In this document: in pieces, positions 14,827 through 24,947 of the stretch | Numbering within the stretch: the stretch's first letter is position 1 | How the letters are laid out: each line of letters starts with the position of its first letter | Origin: Sinorhizobium meliloti | Lineage (GTDB): Bacteria > Pseudomonadota > Alphaproteobacteria > Rhizobiales > Rhizobiaceae | Assembly: GCF_035610345.1 (NCBI RefSeq) | Contig: NZ_CP141212.1 | Span: 67,976 to 131,975, forward strand | Reading direction: 5' to 3' | Length of the DNA stretch: 64,000 nt | The notes under the pieces: model-generated | Database searches by the model: none | The model's input: the letters and a program-made list of their open reading frames with translations, nothing else | What the model was told of the DNA's origin: nothing | Made by a program: the position numbers and the translations under genes

Positions 14827-16140
14827 ATGATGGACAACAAGCGTCGCTTTGCGCTGGTCGGCACCGGCAACCGCGGAACCACCATGTGGGGCAGGGATCT
14901 TCTGGCCGGCTGGCGCGGCCTCGTCGATCTGGTCGCCATTGCCGATACGAACGCGCTGCGGGCCGAGCGCGCCCGCACGATGATCGCCACCAATGCGCCT
15001 GTTTACGGCAATGTCGATACCATGCTTGCCGAAACGCGCCCCGATCTCGTCATCGTCTGCACCCCGGACGACACGCATGACGATATCGTCGTGCGCGCCC
15101 TGGAGTCCGGCGCCGACGTCATCACCGAAAAGCCGATGTCGACCACGGTCGAGAAGATCCGCCGCATTCTCGACGCGGAGAAGCGGACCGGGCGGCGGGT
15201 GGACGTTTCCTTCAACTACCGCTTCGCGCCGACCGCAGCACGCATCAAGGAACTCCTCAATGCCGGCGAGATCGGTCGCGTCACCTCGGTCGACTTCCAC
15301 TGGTATCTCGATACGCGCCACGGCGCCGACTATTTCCGCCGCTGGCATGCCTATACGGAACGATCGGGCAGCCTCTTCGTGCACAAGGCGACACACCATT
15401 TCGACCTCCTGAACTGGTATCTCGACAGCGATCCGGACGCGGTCAGCGCCTTTGCCGACCTGCAGATGTACGGCCGCAAGGGACCGTTTCGAGGTCCTCG
15501 CTGCAAGCTCTGTCCTCACAAGAGCGAGTGCGACTTCTACCTCGATCTCGAAGCCGATCCGTTTCTCGACGCGCTCTATGAGGAACCTTCCGAAATCGAC
15601 GGCTATTTCCGCGACGGCTGCGTCTTCCGCGAGGATATCGACATCCCCGACACGATGATCGCGAATATCCGCTACCGCAACGATGTCCACGTCTCCTATT
15701 CGCTCAACACCTTCCAGCCGATCGAGGGCCATCATATCGCCTTCAACGGTACGAAGGGCAGGATCGAGCTTCGCCAGTACGAGGACCAGCCGTGGGAGAC
15801 GCCGGCCGAAGACATGATCCTGCTCGTCCGCAACTTTCCGAAGGGCAAGCCGGTGATCGAACGGGTCACGGTGCCGCATTCTCCCGGCGGACACTATGGC
15901 GGCGACGACCGGCTGCGGAATACGCTCTTCGCGCCGGATGCGAAGGATCCGCTTGGACAGCGCGCAGGTGCGCGGGCCGGCGCCATGTCGGTCCTTTGCG
16001 GCATTGCGGCGCTTCAGAGTTCGCGTACGGGCAAGATCGTGCGCCTGGCCGATCTGATGCCGGAATTGTTCACCGACGGGGCGCAGGCGGAGCGCAAGCT
16101 CGCGGCGAATGCCGGGTGGACCGCGCATTTTCCCTCTTGA
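14827..16140 (+). CDS. Gfo/Idh/MocA-family oxidoreductase with cysteine-rich insert (fourth of four)
   Basis: A protein of about 437 residues, long for the family. The Rossmann fold reads FALVGTGNRGTTMWG, the catalytic Lys is in TEKPMS, and the substrate domain has VHKATHHFDLLNWYL. Counting from the second ATG (14830), an insert near residues 220-265 holds cysteines C225, C228, C234 and C264 (C-x2-C-x5-C ... C), which could bind zinc or an Fe-S cluster. That insert is not part of the standard fold. GAGGGT lies just before the paired ATG codons. The gene follows the TIM-barrel gene by 69 bases with a tandem repeat between, so it may be separately expressed. Its stop codon overlaps the next promoter. 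Confidence 0.87.
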   Translation: MMDNKRRFALVGTGNRGTTMWGRDLLAGWRGLVDLVAIADTNALRAERARTMIATNAPVYGNVDTMLAETRPDLVIVCTPDDTHDDIVVRALESGADVITEKPMSTTVEKIRRILDAEKRTGRRVDVSFNYRFAPTAARIKELLNAGEIGRVTSVDFHWYLDTRHGADYFRRWHAYTERSGSLFVHKATHHFDLLNWYLDSDPDAVSAFADLQMYGRKGPFRGPRCKLCPHKSECDFYLDLEADPFLDALYEEPSEIDGYFRDGCVFREDIDIPDTMIANIRYRNDVHVSYSLNTFQPIEGHHIAFNGTKGRIELRQYEDQPWETPAEDMILLVRNFPKGKPVIERVTVPHSPGGHYGGDDRLRNTLFAPDAKDPLGQRAGARAGAMSVLCGIAALQSSRTGKIVRLADLMPELFTDGAQAERKLAANAGWTAHFPS

Positions 16141-16167
16141 ACCTCTAGTTGCTAGAGGACTTAGCCT
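16137..16167 (+). promoter_or_regulatory. MerR-family (CadR/PbrR-like) promoter-operator of the metal ATPase gene
   Basis: TTGAAC (16137-16142) and TAGCCT (16162-16167) are separated by 19 bases, the overlong spacer typical of MerR-regulated promoters. The spacer holds a perfect 7-bp dyad CCTCTAG-TTG-CTAGAGG (16142-16158). This layout matches known CadR, PbrR and ZntR operators, which the activator untwists when it binds metal. The -35 element overlaps the TTGA containing the stop codon of the preceding dehydrogenase gene. No merR-type gene is present in the window, so the activator must be encoded elsewhere. Confidence 0.75.
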
Positions 16168-16193
16168 GCTTCCGGTTTCGTAAGGAGCATGGA

Positions 16194-18413
16194 ATGACAG
16201 GCATATTTCGGGAAACGAGATTCCGCGTCGATGGGATGGATTGCGCGTCCTGCGCGACCAAAATCGACACGGCCGTCAGGCGGGTTGCGGGGGTCGAGGA
16301 CGTGAATGTCTCGGTGGCCGCCGGCACCATGACCGTCCGGCATGTGGCGCGCGACGATATCGGCGCCCAGGTGATGCGGAAGGTCGGCGGCCTCGGCTAC
16401 GGGCTTACGCCGCTTGACGTTGCGACGGAACGGCAGCCGGCTCAGAGCGAGCACGCCTGCTGCGGCCACGGGCAAGTTGCAGGCGGCCCGCACCACGATC
16501 ACGGCCATCCGACAATCCTTCCGGCAGGCACGAAGCCGTCGTCCCATTTCAGGGCGCCCTTGCCATGGTGGCGAACGGCAAAGGGCAGGCTCACGCTCGC
16601 CTGCGGCGTTGCCCTTGCCGCAGCCTATGCCATCGGTCAGTTCGTTCCCGGTACCGAGCCCTGGATTTTCACCCTCGCCATGCTCGTCGGCCTGGTGCCG
16701 ATCGCGAGACGCGCGCTTATGGCAGCACTTTCCGGCACGCCTTTCTCGATCGAGATGCTGATGACCATTGCGGCAGCCGGTGCCGTCTTCATCGGCGCCG
16801 GCGAGGAAGCGGCCATGGTCGTCCTCCTGTTCCTGATCGGGGAACTGCTCGAGGGCGTTGCCGCGGGCAAGGCACGGGCGAGCATACAGGCGCTGACGGC
16901 GCTCGTGCCGAAATCGGCGCTCCTCGAAGAAAACGGCAGGACCGTGGAGGTCCCCGCCGAAAGCCTGGCCCCTGGCGCCATCGTCCTCGTCCGTCCCGGG
17001 GACCAGCTTCCCGCCGATGGCATCATCGTCTCCGGCGAGAGCGGCGTCGACGAGGCGCCGGTGACCGGCGAGAGCACGCCCGTCCTGAAGGAAGCCGGCG
17101 CGAATGTCTTTGCCGGAACCGTCAATGGTGACGGCGCGCTCCGGGTGCGCGTCACCGCCGCCGCAGCCGACAATACCATCGCGCGCGTCATCAGGCTTGT
17201 CGAAGAGGCGCAGGAGAAGAAGGCGCCGACGGAGCGTTTCATCGATCGCTTCTCCCGATATTACACGCCGGGCGTGGTGCTCGTCGCGGCATTGGTCGCG
17301 ATCATCCCGCCGCTCGCCTTCGGCGGCCTGTGGCAGGACTGGATTTACAAAGGCCTCGCGCTTCTCCTTATCGGTTGCCCCTGTGCCCTCGTCATCTCCA
17401 CGCCGGCCGCGATCGCGGCGAGCCTTTCGGCAGGTGCACGCCGCGGTCTTCTGATCAAGGGCGGCGCCGTCCTCGAAAATCTCGGCAGGATTACAGCCGT
17501 CGCCTTCGACAAGACCGGAACGCTCACCGAAGGCAGGCCGAAGCTGACCGACATCGTCGCCTTCGGCAGATCGGAAGCGGAGGTGCTCGACTACGCCGCT
17601 GCGCTCGAACAGGGATCCAGCCATCCGCTGGCCCGCGCCGTCCTGTCGCGTGCCGAAGCCGATGGATTGGCGCTCCTTCCCGTCGAAGGCGCCCGGGCCA
17701 TCGGGGGCAAGGGCGTTGCCGCTTCCGCAGACGGCGTCGAGCTTTTCCTCGGCTCGCCCGAGGCGGCCCGGGAGCGCGCGCCGCTGGCGGCGGATGAACT
17801 GGCTCGGATCGAAACCCTGCAGGGTGAGGGGAAGACCGTCTCCGTGCTCGTCGTCGGCGGGAGGGCAGCCGGAGCGCTTGCCATGCGCGACGAACCGCGT
17901 GCGGATGCCGCGGCGGGCCTGAGGGCGCTCGCCGATCAGGGTTTGCGGGTGGTGATGCTCACCGGCGACAACCGGGCGACGGCCGAGGCGATCGCCGGCC
18001 GGATCGGGGGCATTGAGGCGCATGCCGGGCTTCTTCCCGAGGACAAGCAGCGCATCGTAAGCGGGCTCAAGGCCGAAGGTCTCGTCGTGGCGAAGGTCGG
18101 CGACGGCATCAACGACGCGCCGGCTCTGGCGGCGGCGGATGTCGGCATCGCCGTTGGCGGCGGCACCGACGTGGCGCTGGAAACGGCAGACGCGGCCAGC
18201 CTCCATGCCCGCGTCTCGGACGTCTCGGAGATGGTGAAGCTGTCACGGGTGACGATGCGCAACATTCACCAGAACATCACGATCGCACTCGGGCTCAAGG
18301 CGGTGTTCCTGGCGACCACCATTGCCGGCGTGACGGGCCTCTGGCCGGCGATCCTCGCCGATACCGGCGCGACCGTCCTGGTGACGATCAACGCATTGAG
18401 GCTGCTGCGTTAG
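16194..18413 (+). CDS. zntA: Heavy-metal P1B-type ATPase (Zn2+/Cd2+/Pb2+ exporter, ZntA/CadA type)
   Basis: A 739-residue efflux ATPase. The N-terminus has a heavy-metal-associated domain with GMDCASC (Cys17, Cys20) and then a His/Cys-rich stretch at 87-105 (HACCGHGQ, PHHDHGHP). The transmembrane metal site is CPC (395-397), the phosphorylated Asp439 is in DKTGTLTEG, and GDGINDAPAL and HPLARA are present. The last helix contains ADTGATVLVT, whose Asp is characteristic of the Zn/Cd/Pb subgroup rather than the copper subgroup. The start has AAGGAG six bases upstream. The MerR-type promoter at 16137-16167 points to induction by metal. Confidence 0.93.
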   Translation: MTGIFRETRFRVDGMDCASCATKIDTAVRRVAGVEDVNVSVAAGTMTVRHVARDDIGAQVMRKVGGLGYGLTPLDVATERQPAQSEHACCGHGQVAGGPHHDHGHPTILPAGTKPSSHFRAPLPWWRTAKGRLTLACGVALAAAYAIGQFVPGTEPWIFTLAMLVGLVPIARRALMAALSGTPFSIEMLMTIAAAGAVFIGAGEEAAMVVLLFLIGELLEGVAAGKARASIQALTALVPKSALLEENGRTVEVPAESLAPGAIVLVRPGDQLPADGIIVSGESGVDEAPVTGESTPVLKEAGANVFAGTVNGDGALRVRVTAAAADNTIARVIRLVEEAQEKKAPTERFIDRFSRYYTPGVVLVAALVAIIPPLAFGGLWQDWIYKGLALLLIGCPCALVISTPAAIAASLSAGARRGLLIKGGAVLENLGRITAVAFDKTGTLTEGRPKLTDIVAFGRSEAEVLDYAAALEQGSSHPLARAVLSRAEADGLALLPVEGARAIGGKGVAASADGVELFLGSPEAARERAPLAADELARIETLQGEGKTVSVLVVGGRAAGALAMRDEPRADAAAGLRALADQGLRVVMLTGDNRATAEAIAGRIGGIEAHAGLLPEDKQRIVSGLKAEGLVVAKVGDGINDAPALAAADVGIAVGGGTDVALETADAASLHARVSDVSEMVKLSRVTMRNIHQNITIALGLKAVFLATTIAGVTGLWPAILADTGATVLVTINALRLLR

Positions 18414-18456
18414 TTGGCCGGGATTTAGCCCGCGTCCTTCCGCAAGGCCCCCCAAA

Positions 18457-18477
18457 CCCTCCCCACAACGGGGAGGG
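18457..18477. repeat. Palindrome CCCTCCCC-ACAAC-GGGGAGGG
   Basis: An 8-bp inverted repeat with a 5-base loop, 44 bases after the metal ATPase gene. It can form a strong hairpin, but no T-run follows. It belongs with the other G/C palindromes found in gaps of this window, and shares CCCTCCCCACAA with the hairpin at 56227-56271. Confidence 0.7.
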
Positions 18478-18614
18478 AAGCGGCTTCACGCACCCGCGCC
18501 ATGGATGCAATCTCCCTGTGTATATTCGCGCTGGACTCTCACCGGCGATCCTATGAGAGTATAAGGAGATTTCGTCGCCCAGGCTTTCGCGCCTGAAAAT
18601 CGATGATAAACTTA

Positions 18615-18626
18615 TACCAAATGGTA
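18615..18626. promoter_or_regulatory. Inverted repeat TACCA-AA-TGGTA upstream of the nucleoside transporter
   Basis: A perfect 5-bp dyad with a 2-base centre, set in A/T-rich DNA and roughly symmetric for two or three more bases on each side. It lies 65 bases before the transporter ATPase gene, in the only A/T-rich part of the 277-base gap. A repressor site for the nucleoside operon is plausible. The regulator is not identified. Confidence 0.35.
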
Positions 18627-18690
18627 AAAAAATTGTCGGCAGGGTTTCTGCGATGAGCCGAAGCGGGCAAAAAGGGGATCGCAGGCCAAT

Positions 18691-20222
<1,532 letters not shown>

Positions 20223-20226
<4 letters not shown>

Positions 20227-21356
20227 GTACGCCCTATGCAAAACTCCCGGTATGGGTGGAATATGGCCTCATCCCGCTGATCAATCTTGCCGTCGCCTTC
20301 CTCGTCGCCGGCCTCGTCGTTCTCCTCGTCGGCGAAAACCCGCTCGAAGCCGCCTATCATCTCATCAACGGTGCCTTCGGCCGCGGCGAATATATCGGCT
20401 TCACGCTCTATTACGCGACGACCTTCATCTTCACCGGGCTCGCGGTGGCGGTCGCCTTTCATGCCGGTCTTTTCAACATCGGCGGCGAGGGCCAGGCCTA
20501 TGTCGGCGGCATCGGCGTGGCGCTCGCCTGCCTCTGGCTCGACCAGACTATGCCCTGGTACGTGGTCTTCCCGCTCGCCATCGTCGGCTCCGCCTTCTTC
20601 GGCGCGCTCTGGGCGTTCCTGCCCGGCTGGCTGCAGGCCAAACGCGGCAGCCATATCGTCATCACCACCATCATGTTCAATTTCATCGCCTCCAGCCTGA
20701 TGGTCTATCTGCTGACACGCGTGCTGAAGCCGCTCGGCTCGATGGCGCCGCAGACGCGCACCTTCGCCGAAGGCGGGCAATTGCCGAAGCTCGACTGGCT
20801 GCTGTCGATCTTCGGCCTCAATATCGGCACGGCGCCGTTCAACATCTCGTTCCTCCTGGCGCTGGCGGCCGCCTTCGCGGTCTGGGTGCTGATCTGGCGC
20901 ACCAGGCTCGGCTACGAGATGCGCACCATGGGCCATAGCCCGTCCGCCGCGCGCTATGCCGGTATCAGCGAAAGCCGCATCACCGTCGTCGCCATGATGA
21001 TATCAGGCGGCCTTGCCGGCATGATGGCGCTGAACCCGATCATGGGCGAGCAGTTCCGCATGCAGCTGGATTTCGTGCAAGGCGCCGGCTTCGTCGGCAT
21101 CGCGGTCGCGTTGATGGGGCGCTCGCATCCGGGCGGCATCATTCCCGCCGCGATCCTTTTCGGCGTGCTCTACCAGGGCGGCGCCGAGATCGCCTTCGAG
21201 ATGCCTTCGATCTCCCGGGACATGATCGTCATCATCCAGGGTCTCGTGATCCTCTTTGCCGGGGCGCTCGAGAACATGTTCCGCCCGGCGATCACGCGCG
21301 CCTTCGCGATGCGCGGCCAGCGCGCGGCCGCCGTCGTGCAGACCAAGGGAGCCTGA
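20223..21356 (+). CDS. Nucleoside ABC transporter permease, subunit 1
   Basis: A 377-residue inner-membrane protein of the BPD_transp_2 (branched-chain/ribose/nucleoside) permease family with about eight to ten hydrophobic segments. GLFNIGGEGQAYVGG and GHSPSAARYAGIS are typical motifs of nucleoside permeases of the BmpA-dependent type. Its ATG overlaps the stop of the ATPase gene (ATGA), so the two are translationally coupled. It pairs with the protein at 21358-22329 to form the pore. Confidence 0.92.
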
Positions 21357-21357
21357 A

Positions 21358-22329
21358 ATGGACTTCTTCCACGTTCTCGTCGTGCTCCTGGAATCGACGA
21401 TCCGCGTCTCCGTGCCGCTGGTCTTCGCAGCCCTTGCCGGTCTGTTCACCGAGCGCGCCGGCGTCTTCGACATCGGCCTGGAGGGCAAGATGCTCGGTGC
21501 GGCCTTTGCCGCCGGGGCGGCGGCAGCCGTCACGCAGTCCGTCTGGGTGGGGCTCGTTGCGGCGATCCTCGTTTCCGTGGCCCTCTCGCTCGTCCACGGC
21601 TATGCTTCGATCACCCAGCGCGGCAACCAGATCGTCTCGGGTGTGGCGATCAACTTCATCGTTGCCGGTTCCACCGTGATCCTGGGAGAGGCCTGGTTCC
21701 GGCAAGGCGGCCGCACGCCGGCGCTCGCCGAAGGCGCGCGGTTCCAGACGATCAACTTCCCCGACGCGGACATGATCCGCGAAATTCCCGTCCTCGGGCC
21801 GGTCTATGCGGACCTCCTGTCCGGCCATTTCCTGCTCACCTATCTCGCCTTCGCCATGGTGCCGATCAGCTGGTGGATTCTCTACCGCACCCGTTTCGGC
21901 CTGAGGCTGCGCGCCGTCGGCGAGAATCCGGGCGCGGTCGATACCGCTGGTATCTCGGTGATCTGGCTGAGATACCGGGCTGTCATCTGCTGCGGCATTC
22001 TCTGCGGCTTTGCCGGCGCCTATCTTTCGCTGGCGATGACGGCTGGCTTCGTCAAGGGCATGACGGCGGGGAAGGGCTATATCGCGCTTGCGGCGCTGAT
22101 CTTCGCCAAATGGCGGCCGCTCAACGTCATGTTCGCCTGCCTGCTCTTCGGCTTCCTCGATGCGCTCGCGATCCGTCTGCAGGGCACGCCCTTGCCGCTT
22201 ATCGGCCAGGTTCCGGTGCAGCTCATGCAGGCCCTGCCCTATATTCTCACCGTCATCCTGCTTGCCGGCTTCATCGGCAAGGCCATTCCGCCGAAGGCGG
22301 GCGGCGTACCCTATGTGAAGGAGCGCTAA
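21358..22329 (+). CDS. Nucleoside ABC transporter permease, subunit 2
   Basis: A 323-residue inner-membrane permease of the same family. It has GVFDIGLEGKMLGAAF, the counterpart of the GxxNIGGEGQ motif in subunit 1, and VGENPGAVDTAGIS. The ATG lies 1 base after the preceding stop codon and AAGGGAGCC precedes it. The C-terminus GGVPYVKER is cytoplasmic. The cytidine deaminase gene follows after 2 bases, which ties transport directly to pyrimidine nucleoside salvage. Confidence 0.92.
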   Translation: MDFFHVLVVLLESTIRVSVPLVFAALAGLFTERAGVFDIGLEGKMLGAAFAAGAAAAVTQSVWVGLVAAILVSVALSLVHGYASITQRGNQIVSGVAINFIVAGSTVILGEAWFRQGGRTPALAEGARFQTINFPDADMIREIPVLGPVYADLLSGHFLLTYLAFAMVPISWWILYRTRFGLRLRAVGENPGAVDTAGISVIWLRYRAVICCGILCGFAGAYLSLAMTAGFVKGMTAGKGYIALAALIFAKWRPLNVMFACLLFGFLDALAIRLQGTPLPLIGQVPVQLMQALPYILTVILLAGFIGKAIPPKAGGVPYVKER

Positions 22330-22331
22330 AC

Positions 22332-22727
22332 ATGTCCAAGGACGAACTCTTTGTCGCGGCGCGTGAGGCCATGGCGAAGGCGCATGCGCCCTATTCCAAG
22401 TTTCCGGTCGGCGCCGCCATTCGCGCCGAGGACGGCAGGATCTATACGGGCGCAAACATCGAGAACCTGTCCTTTCCGGAGGGCTGGTGCGCCGAGACGA
22501 CGGCGATCAGCCATATGGTGATGGCCGGCCAGCGCAAGATCACGGAGGTCGCGGTGGTCGCCGAGAAACTCGCGCTCTGCCCGCCCTGCGGCGGCTGCCG
22601 TCAACGGCTTGCGGAATTTTCCGGCGCGAGCACCCGCATCTATCTTTGCGACGAAACGGGGATCAGGAAGACGCTGGCGCTCTCCGACCTGCTGCCGCAC
22701 AGCTTCGAGACGGAGATTCTCGGATGA
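22332..22727 (+). CDS. cdd: Cytidine deaminase
   Basis: A 131-residue enzyme converting cytidine and deoxycytidine to uridine and deoxyuridine. The zinc site is complete: Cys53-Ala-Glu55 (the proton shuttle) and Cys86 and Cys89 in PPCGGCRQ. FPVGAAI and TGANIENLSFP are further family motifs. Length is that of the short homotetrameric type. It sits in an operon between the nucleoside permease genes and the purine nucleoside phosphorylase gene, whose ATG overlaps its stop. It supplies uridine-type nucleosides for later phosphorolysis. Confidence 0.95.
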   Translation: MSKDELFVAAREAMAKAHAPYSKFPVGAAIRAEDGRIYTGANIENLSFPEGWCAETTAISHMVMAGQRKITEVAVVAEKLALCPPCGGCRQRLAEFSGASTRIYLCDETGIRKTLALSDLLPHSFETEILG

Positions 22728-23521
22728 CGGCGGCGGCGGACTTCCTCGGGGGCAAGCTCGGGGCGCTTGCGCCCCGCTACGGGATCGTGCTCGGTTCCGG
22801 CCTCGGCTCGCTCGTCGACGCAGTGGCGGAGCCGCTGCGCATCCCCTATGCGGAGATCCCGGGCTTTCCGGTGAGCAGCGTTTCCGGCCATGCCGGCGAG
22901 TTCGTGGCGGGCAGGATCGGCAACACTCCCGTCGCCGTGCTTTCCGGCCGTGCCCATTATTACGAACGCGGCGACGCCAGTGCCATGCGCGTGCCGATCG
23001 AGACGCTGAAGCGGATCGGCGTCGAGAACCTGATCCTCACCAATTCCGCCGGTTCGCTGCGCGAAGACATGCCGCCGGGCTCGGTCATGCGCATTGCCGA
23101 TCACATCGCCTTTGCCGGCGCCAATCCGCTGATCGGCGTCGAAAGCGACGAGCGCTTCGTCGGCATGACGAATGCCTATGACGCGGCGCTGGCCATAGGG
23201 ATGGAGGAGGCCGCCGAACGCCTCGGCATCCCGCTCGCGCGCGGCGTCTATATGTGGTTCTCCGGGCCGAGCTTCGAGACGCCGGCCGAAATCCGCATGG
23301 CCCGTATCCTCGGTGCCGATGCGGTCGGCATGTCCACCGTGCCGGAGGTCATTCTCGCCCGGTTCTTCGGACTGAAGGTCGCCGCCGCCTCCATCGTCAC
23401 CAATTTCGCCGCCGGCATGACCAGGGCGGAACTCAGCCATGAAGAAACCAAGCAAATGGCACCGCTCGGCGGCACGCGGCTGGCGGCAATCCTGAAAGAG
23501 ATGATCGCGAGCGAAGGCTGA
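22724..23521 (+). CDS. punA: Purine nucleoside phosphorylase (trimeric type)
   Basis: A 265-residue phosphorylase that splits purine nucleosides into base and (deoxy)ribose-1-phosphate. The family features are IVLGSGLGSL with the phosphate-binding serine, GRAHYYERGD, LTNSAGSL and YMWFSGPSFETPAEIRM. VTNFAAGM carries the Asn that contacts the purine. This is the low-molecular-mass trimeric (PunA) type rather than the hexameric DeoD. The start ATGA overlaps the stop of cdd. Products go to the phosphopentomutase encoded at 26659-27879. Confidence 0.92.
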   Translation: MTAAADFLGGKLGALAPRYGIVLGSGLGSLVDAVAEPLRIPYAEIPGFPVSSVSGHAGEFVAGRIGNTPVAVLSGRAHYYERGDASAMRVPIETLKRIGVENLILTNSAGSLREDMPPGSVMRIADHIAFAGANPLIGVESDERFVGMTNAYDAALAIGMEEAAERLGIPLARGVYMWFSGPSFETPAEIRMARILGADAVGMSTVPEVILARFFGLKVAAASIVTNFAAGMTRAELSHEETKQMAPLGGTRLAAILKEMIASEG

Positions 23522-23527
23522 ACGGCC

Positions 23528-24844
23528 ATGCTTCCGCAGGAAATCATACGAAAGAAAAGGGACGGCGATCGGCTTGATCCAGCGGATATCGCCGGTTTCA
23601 TCGCGGGTGTGACCGATGGCTCGGTCTCGGAAGGGCAGGCGGCCGCCTTCGCCATGGCGGTCTGGTTCTCCGGAATGAATCGCGACGAATGCGTGGCGCT
23701 GACGCTGGCGATGCGCGATTCCGGGGAAACGCTCGACTGGAGCGATCTCGCACGCCCTATCGTCGACAAGCACTCGACGGGCGGCGTCGGCGACAATGTC
23801 TCGCTGATGCTGGCACCGATCGTCGCCGCCTGCGGTGCGGCCGTGCCGATGATTTCGGGCAGGGGGCTCGGCCACACCGGCGGGACGCTCGACAAGCTCG
23901 AATCGATTCCCGGCTATGACATCCAGCCATCGCCCGAGCACTTTCGGCTGGTGGTCGATGAGGTCGGCTGCGCCATCATCGGCCAGACCGCCGATCTCGC
24001 GCCGGCCGACAAGCGCCTCTATGCGATCCGCGACGTGACGGCCACCGTCGATTCGGTGCCGCTGATCACCGCATCGATCCTTTCGAAAAAGCTCGCCGCA
24101 GGGCTCGGGTCGCTGGTCCTCGACGTCAAGCTCGGCAATGGCTCCTTCATGACGGATCCCGCCGAAACCGAAGTCCTGGCGCGTTCGCTGGTCGAGGTCG
24201 CCAATGGCGCGGGCGTGCGCACCTCTGCGCTGATCACCGACATGAACGAGCCACTGGCGGACGCGGCCGGAAACGCGCTCGAAATAGAGAGCTGCCTGGC
24301 CTATCTGCGCGGCGAGAAAGCGGGAACCCGCCTCGATCAGGTCGTGATGGCCCTGGCTGGGGAAATGCTCGTTGCAGCGGGTATTGCGGCGCACGAAACC
24401 GAAGCCGAAGCCATGGCGCGGCGCGTCCTGGAGAGCGGAGAGGCGATGGAGCGTTTCGGCCTCATGATCCGGCGGCTCGGCGGACCTGCCGATTTCGTGG
24501 ATCGCCCGGGCGCCTATCTTGCCGAGGCGCCCGCGGTCCTTGCCGTGCCGGCGGGACGGAACGGCTATCTGGCGTCCTGCGAGACGCGCGAATTGGGAAT
24601 GTCGGTCATCGCACTCGGCGGCGGGCGCATCCGCCCGGATGACCGGATCGATCATCGCGTCGGTTTTACCGGCCTGCGACCGCTCGGGACGAAAGTCGAA
24701 AAGGGCGAGCCGATCGCCTTCGTCCATGCGGCCGACCGAAGCCAGGCCGAGGCGATCGCAAAGCGGGTTGCCACGCTCTATGCGATCGCAGACGAGGAGC
24801 CGGCGCAACGGCCGGTGGTCGTTTCGAAGCTGAGAGCGGGATGA
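23528..24844 (+). CDS. deoA: Thymidine phosphorylase
   Basis: A 438-residue enzyme of the thymidine/pyrimidine nucleoside phosphorylase family, close to the 440 residues of E. coli DeoA. The signature is DKHSTGGVGDNVSLMLAP, with SGRGLGHTGGTLDKL and KKLAAGLGSLVLDVKLGNG following. It cleaves thymidine and deoxyuridine to base plus deoxyribose-1-phosphate. It ends the rightward salvage operon, 6 bases after the purine nucleoside phosphorylase gene. Its stop codon lies within a long palindrome (24836-24879). Confidence 0.95.
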   Translation: MLPQEIIRKKRDGDRLDPADIAGFIAGVTDGSVSEGQAAAFAMAVWFSGMNRDECVALTLAMRDSGETLDWSDLARPIVDKHSTGGVGDNVSLMLAPIVAACGAAVPMISGRGLGHTGGTLDKLESIPGYDIQPSPEHFRLVVDEVGCAIIGQTADLAPADKRLYAIRDVTATVDSVPLITASILSKKLAAGLGSLVLDVKLGNGSFMTDPAETEVLARSLVEVANGAGVRTSALITDMNEPLADAAGNALEIESCLAYLRGEKAGTRLDQVVMALAGEMLVAAGIAAHETEAEAMARRVLESGEAMERFGLMIRRLGGPADFVDRPGAYLAEAPAVLAVPAGRNGYLASCETRELGMSVIALGGGRIRPDDRIDHRVGFTGLRPLGTKVEKGEPIAFVHAADRSQAEAIAKRVATLYAIADEEPAQRPVVVSKLRAG

Positions 24845-24879
24845 GGAAAAGCGTGCGCGGTTTTCCGCCCGCATCCCGC
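24836..24879. terminator. Palindrome at the deoA stop codon, possible bidirectional terminator
   Basis: GCGGGATG (24836-24843) pairs with CATCCCGC (24872-24879), and the inner GGAAAA (24845-24850) pairs with TTTTCC (24861-24866) around a 10-base loop. The structure lies between the convergent deoA and upp genes and includes the deoA stop. No long T-run follows, so it may instead be a mobile-type intergenic palindrome. Similar GGGATGAGGAAAA...CATCCC sequences are common in rhizobial genomes, to my memory. Confidence 0.55.
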
Positions 24880-24947
24880 ACCTTATCGGACTCGTTGACG
24901 AGATGCAGCGCCGCTTTCCGAAGCGGCAGGACGGCAGACCGACAGCG

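Noticed and set aside
14155..18206. Long minus-strand frames (about 657 and 681 codons) over the fourth dehydrogenase and the metal ATPase
   Set aside because: They are antisense to well-supported genes and consist of low-complexity Arg/Asp/Gly-rich sequence typical of GC-rich shadows.
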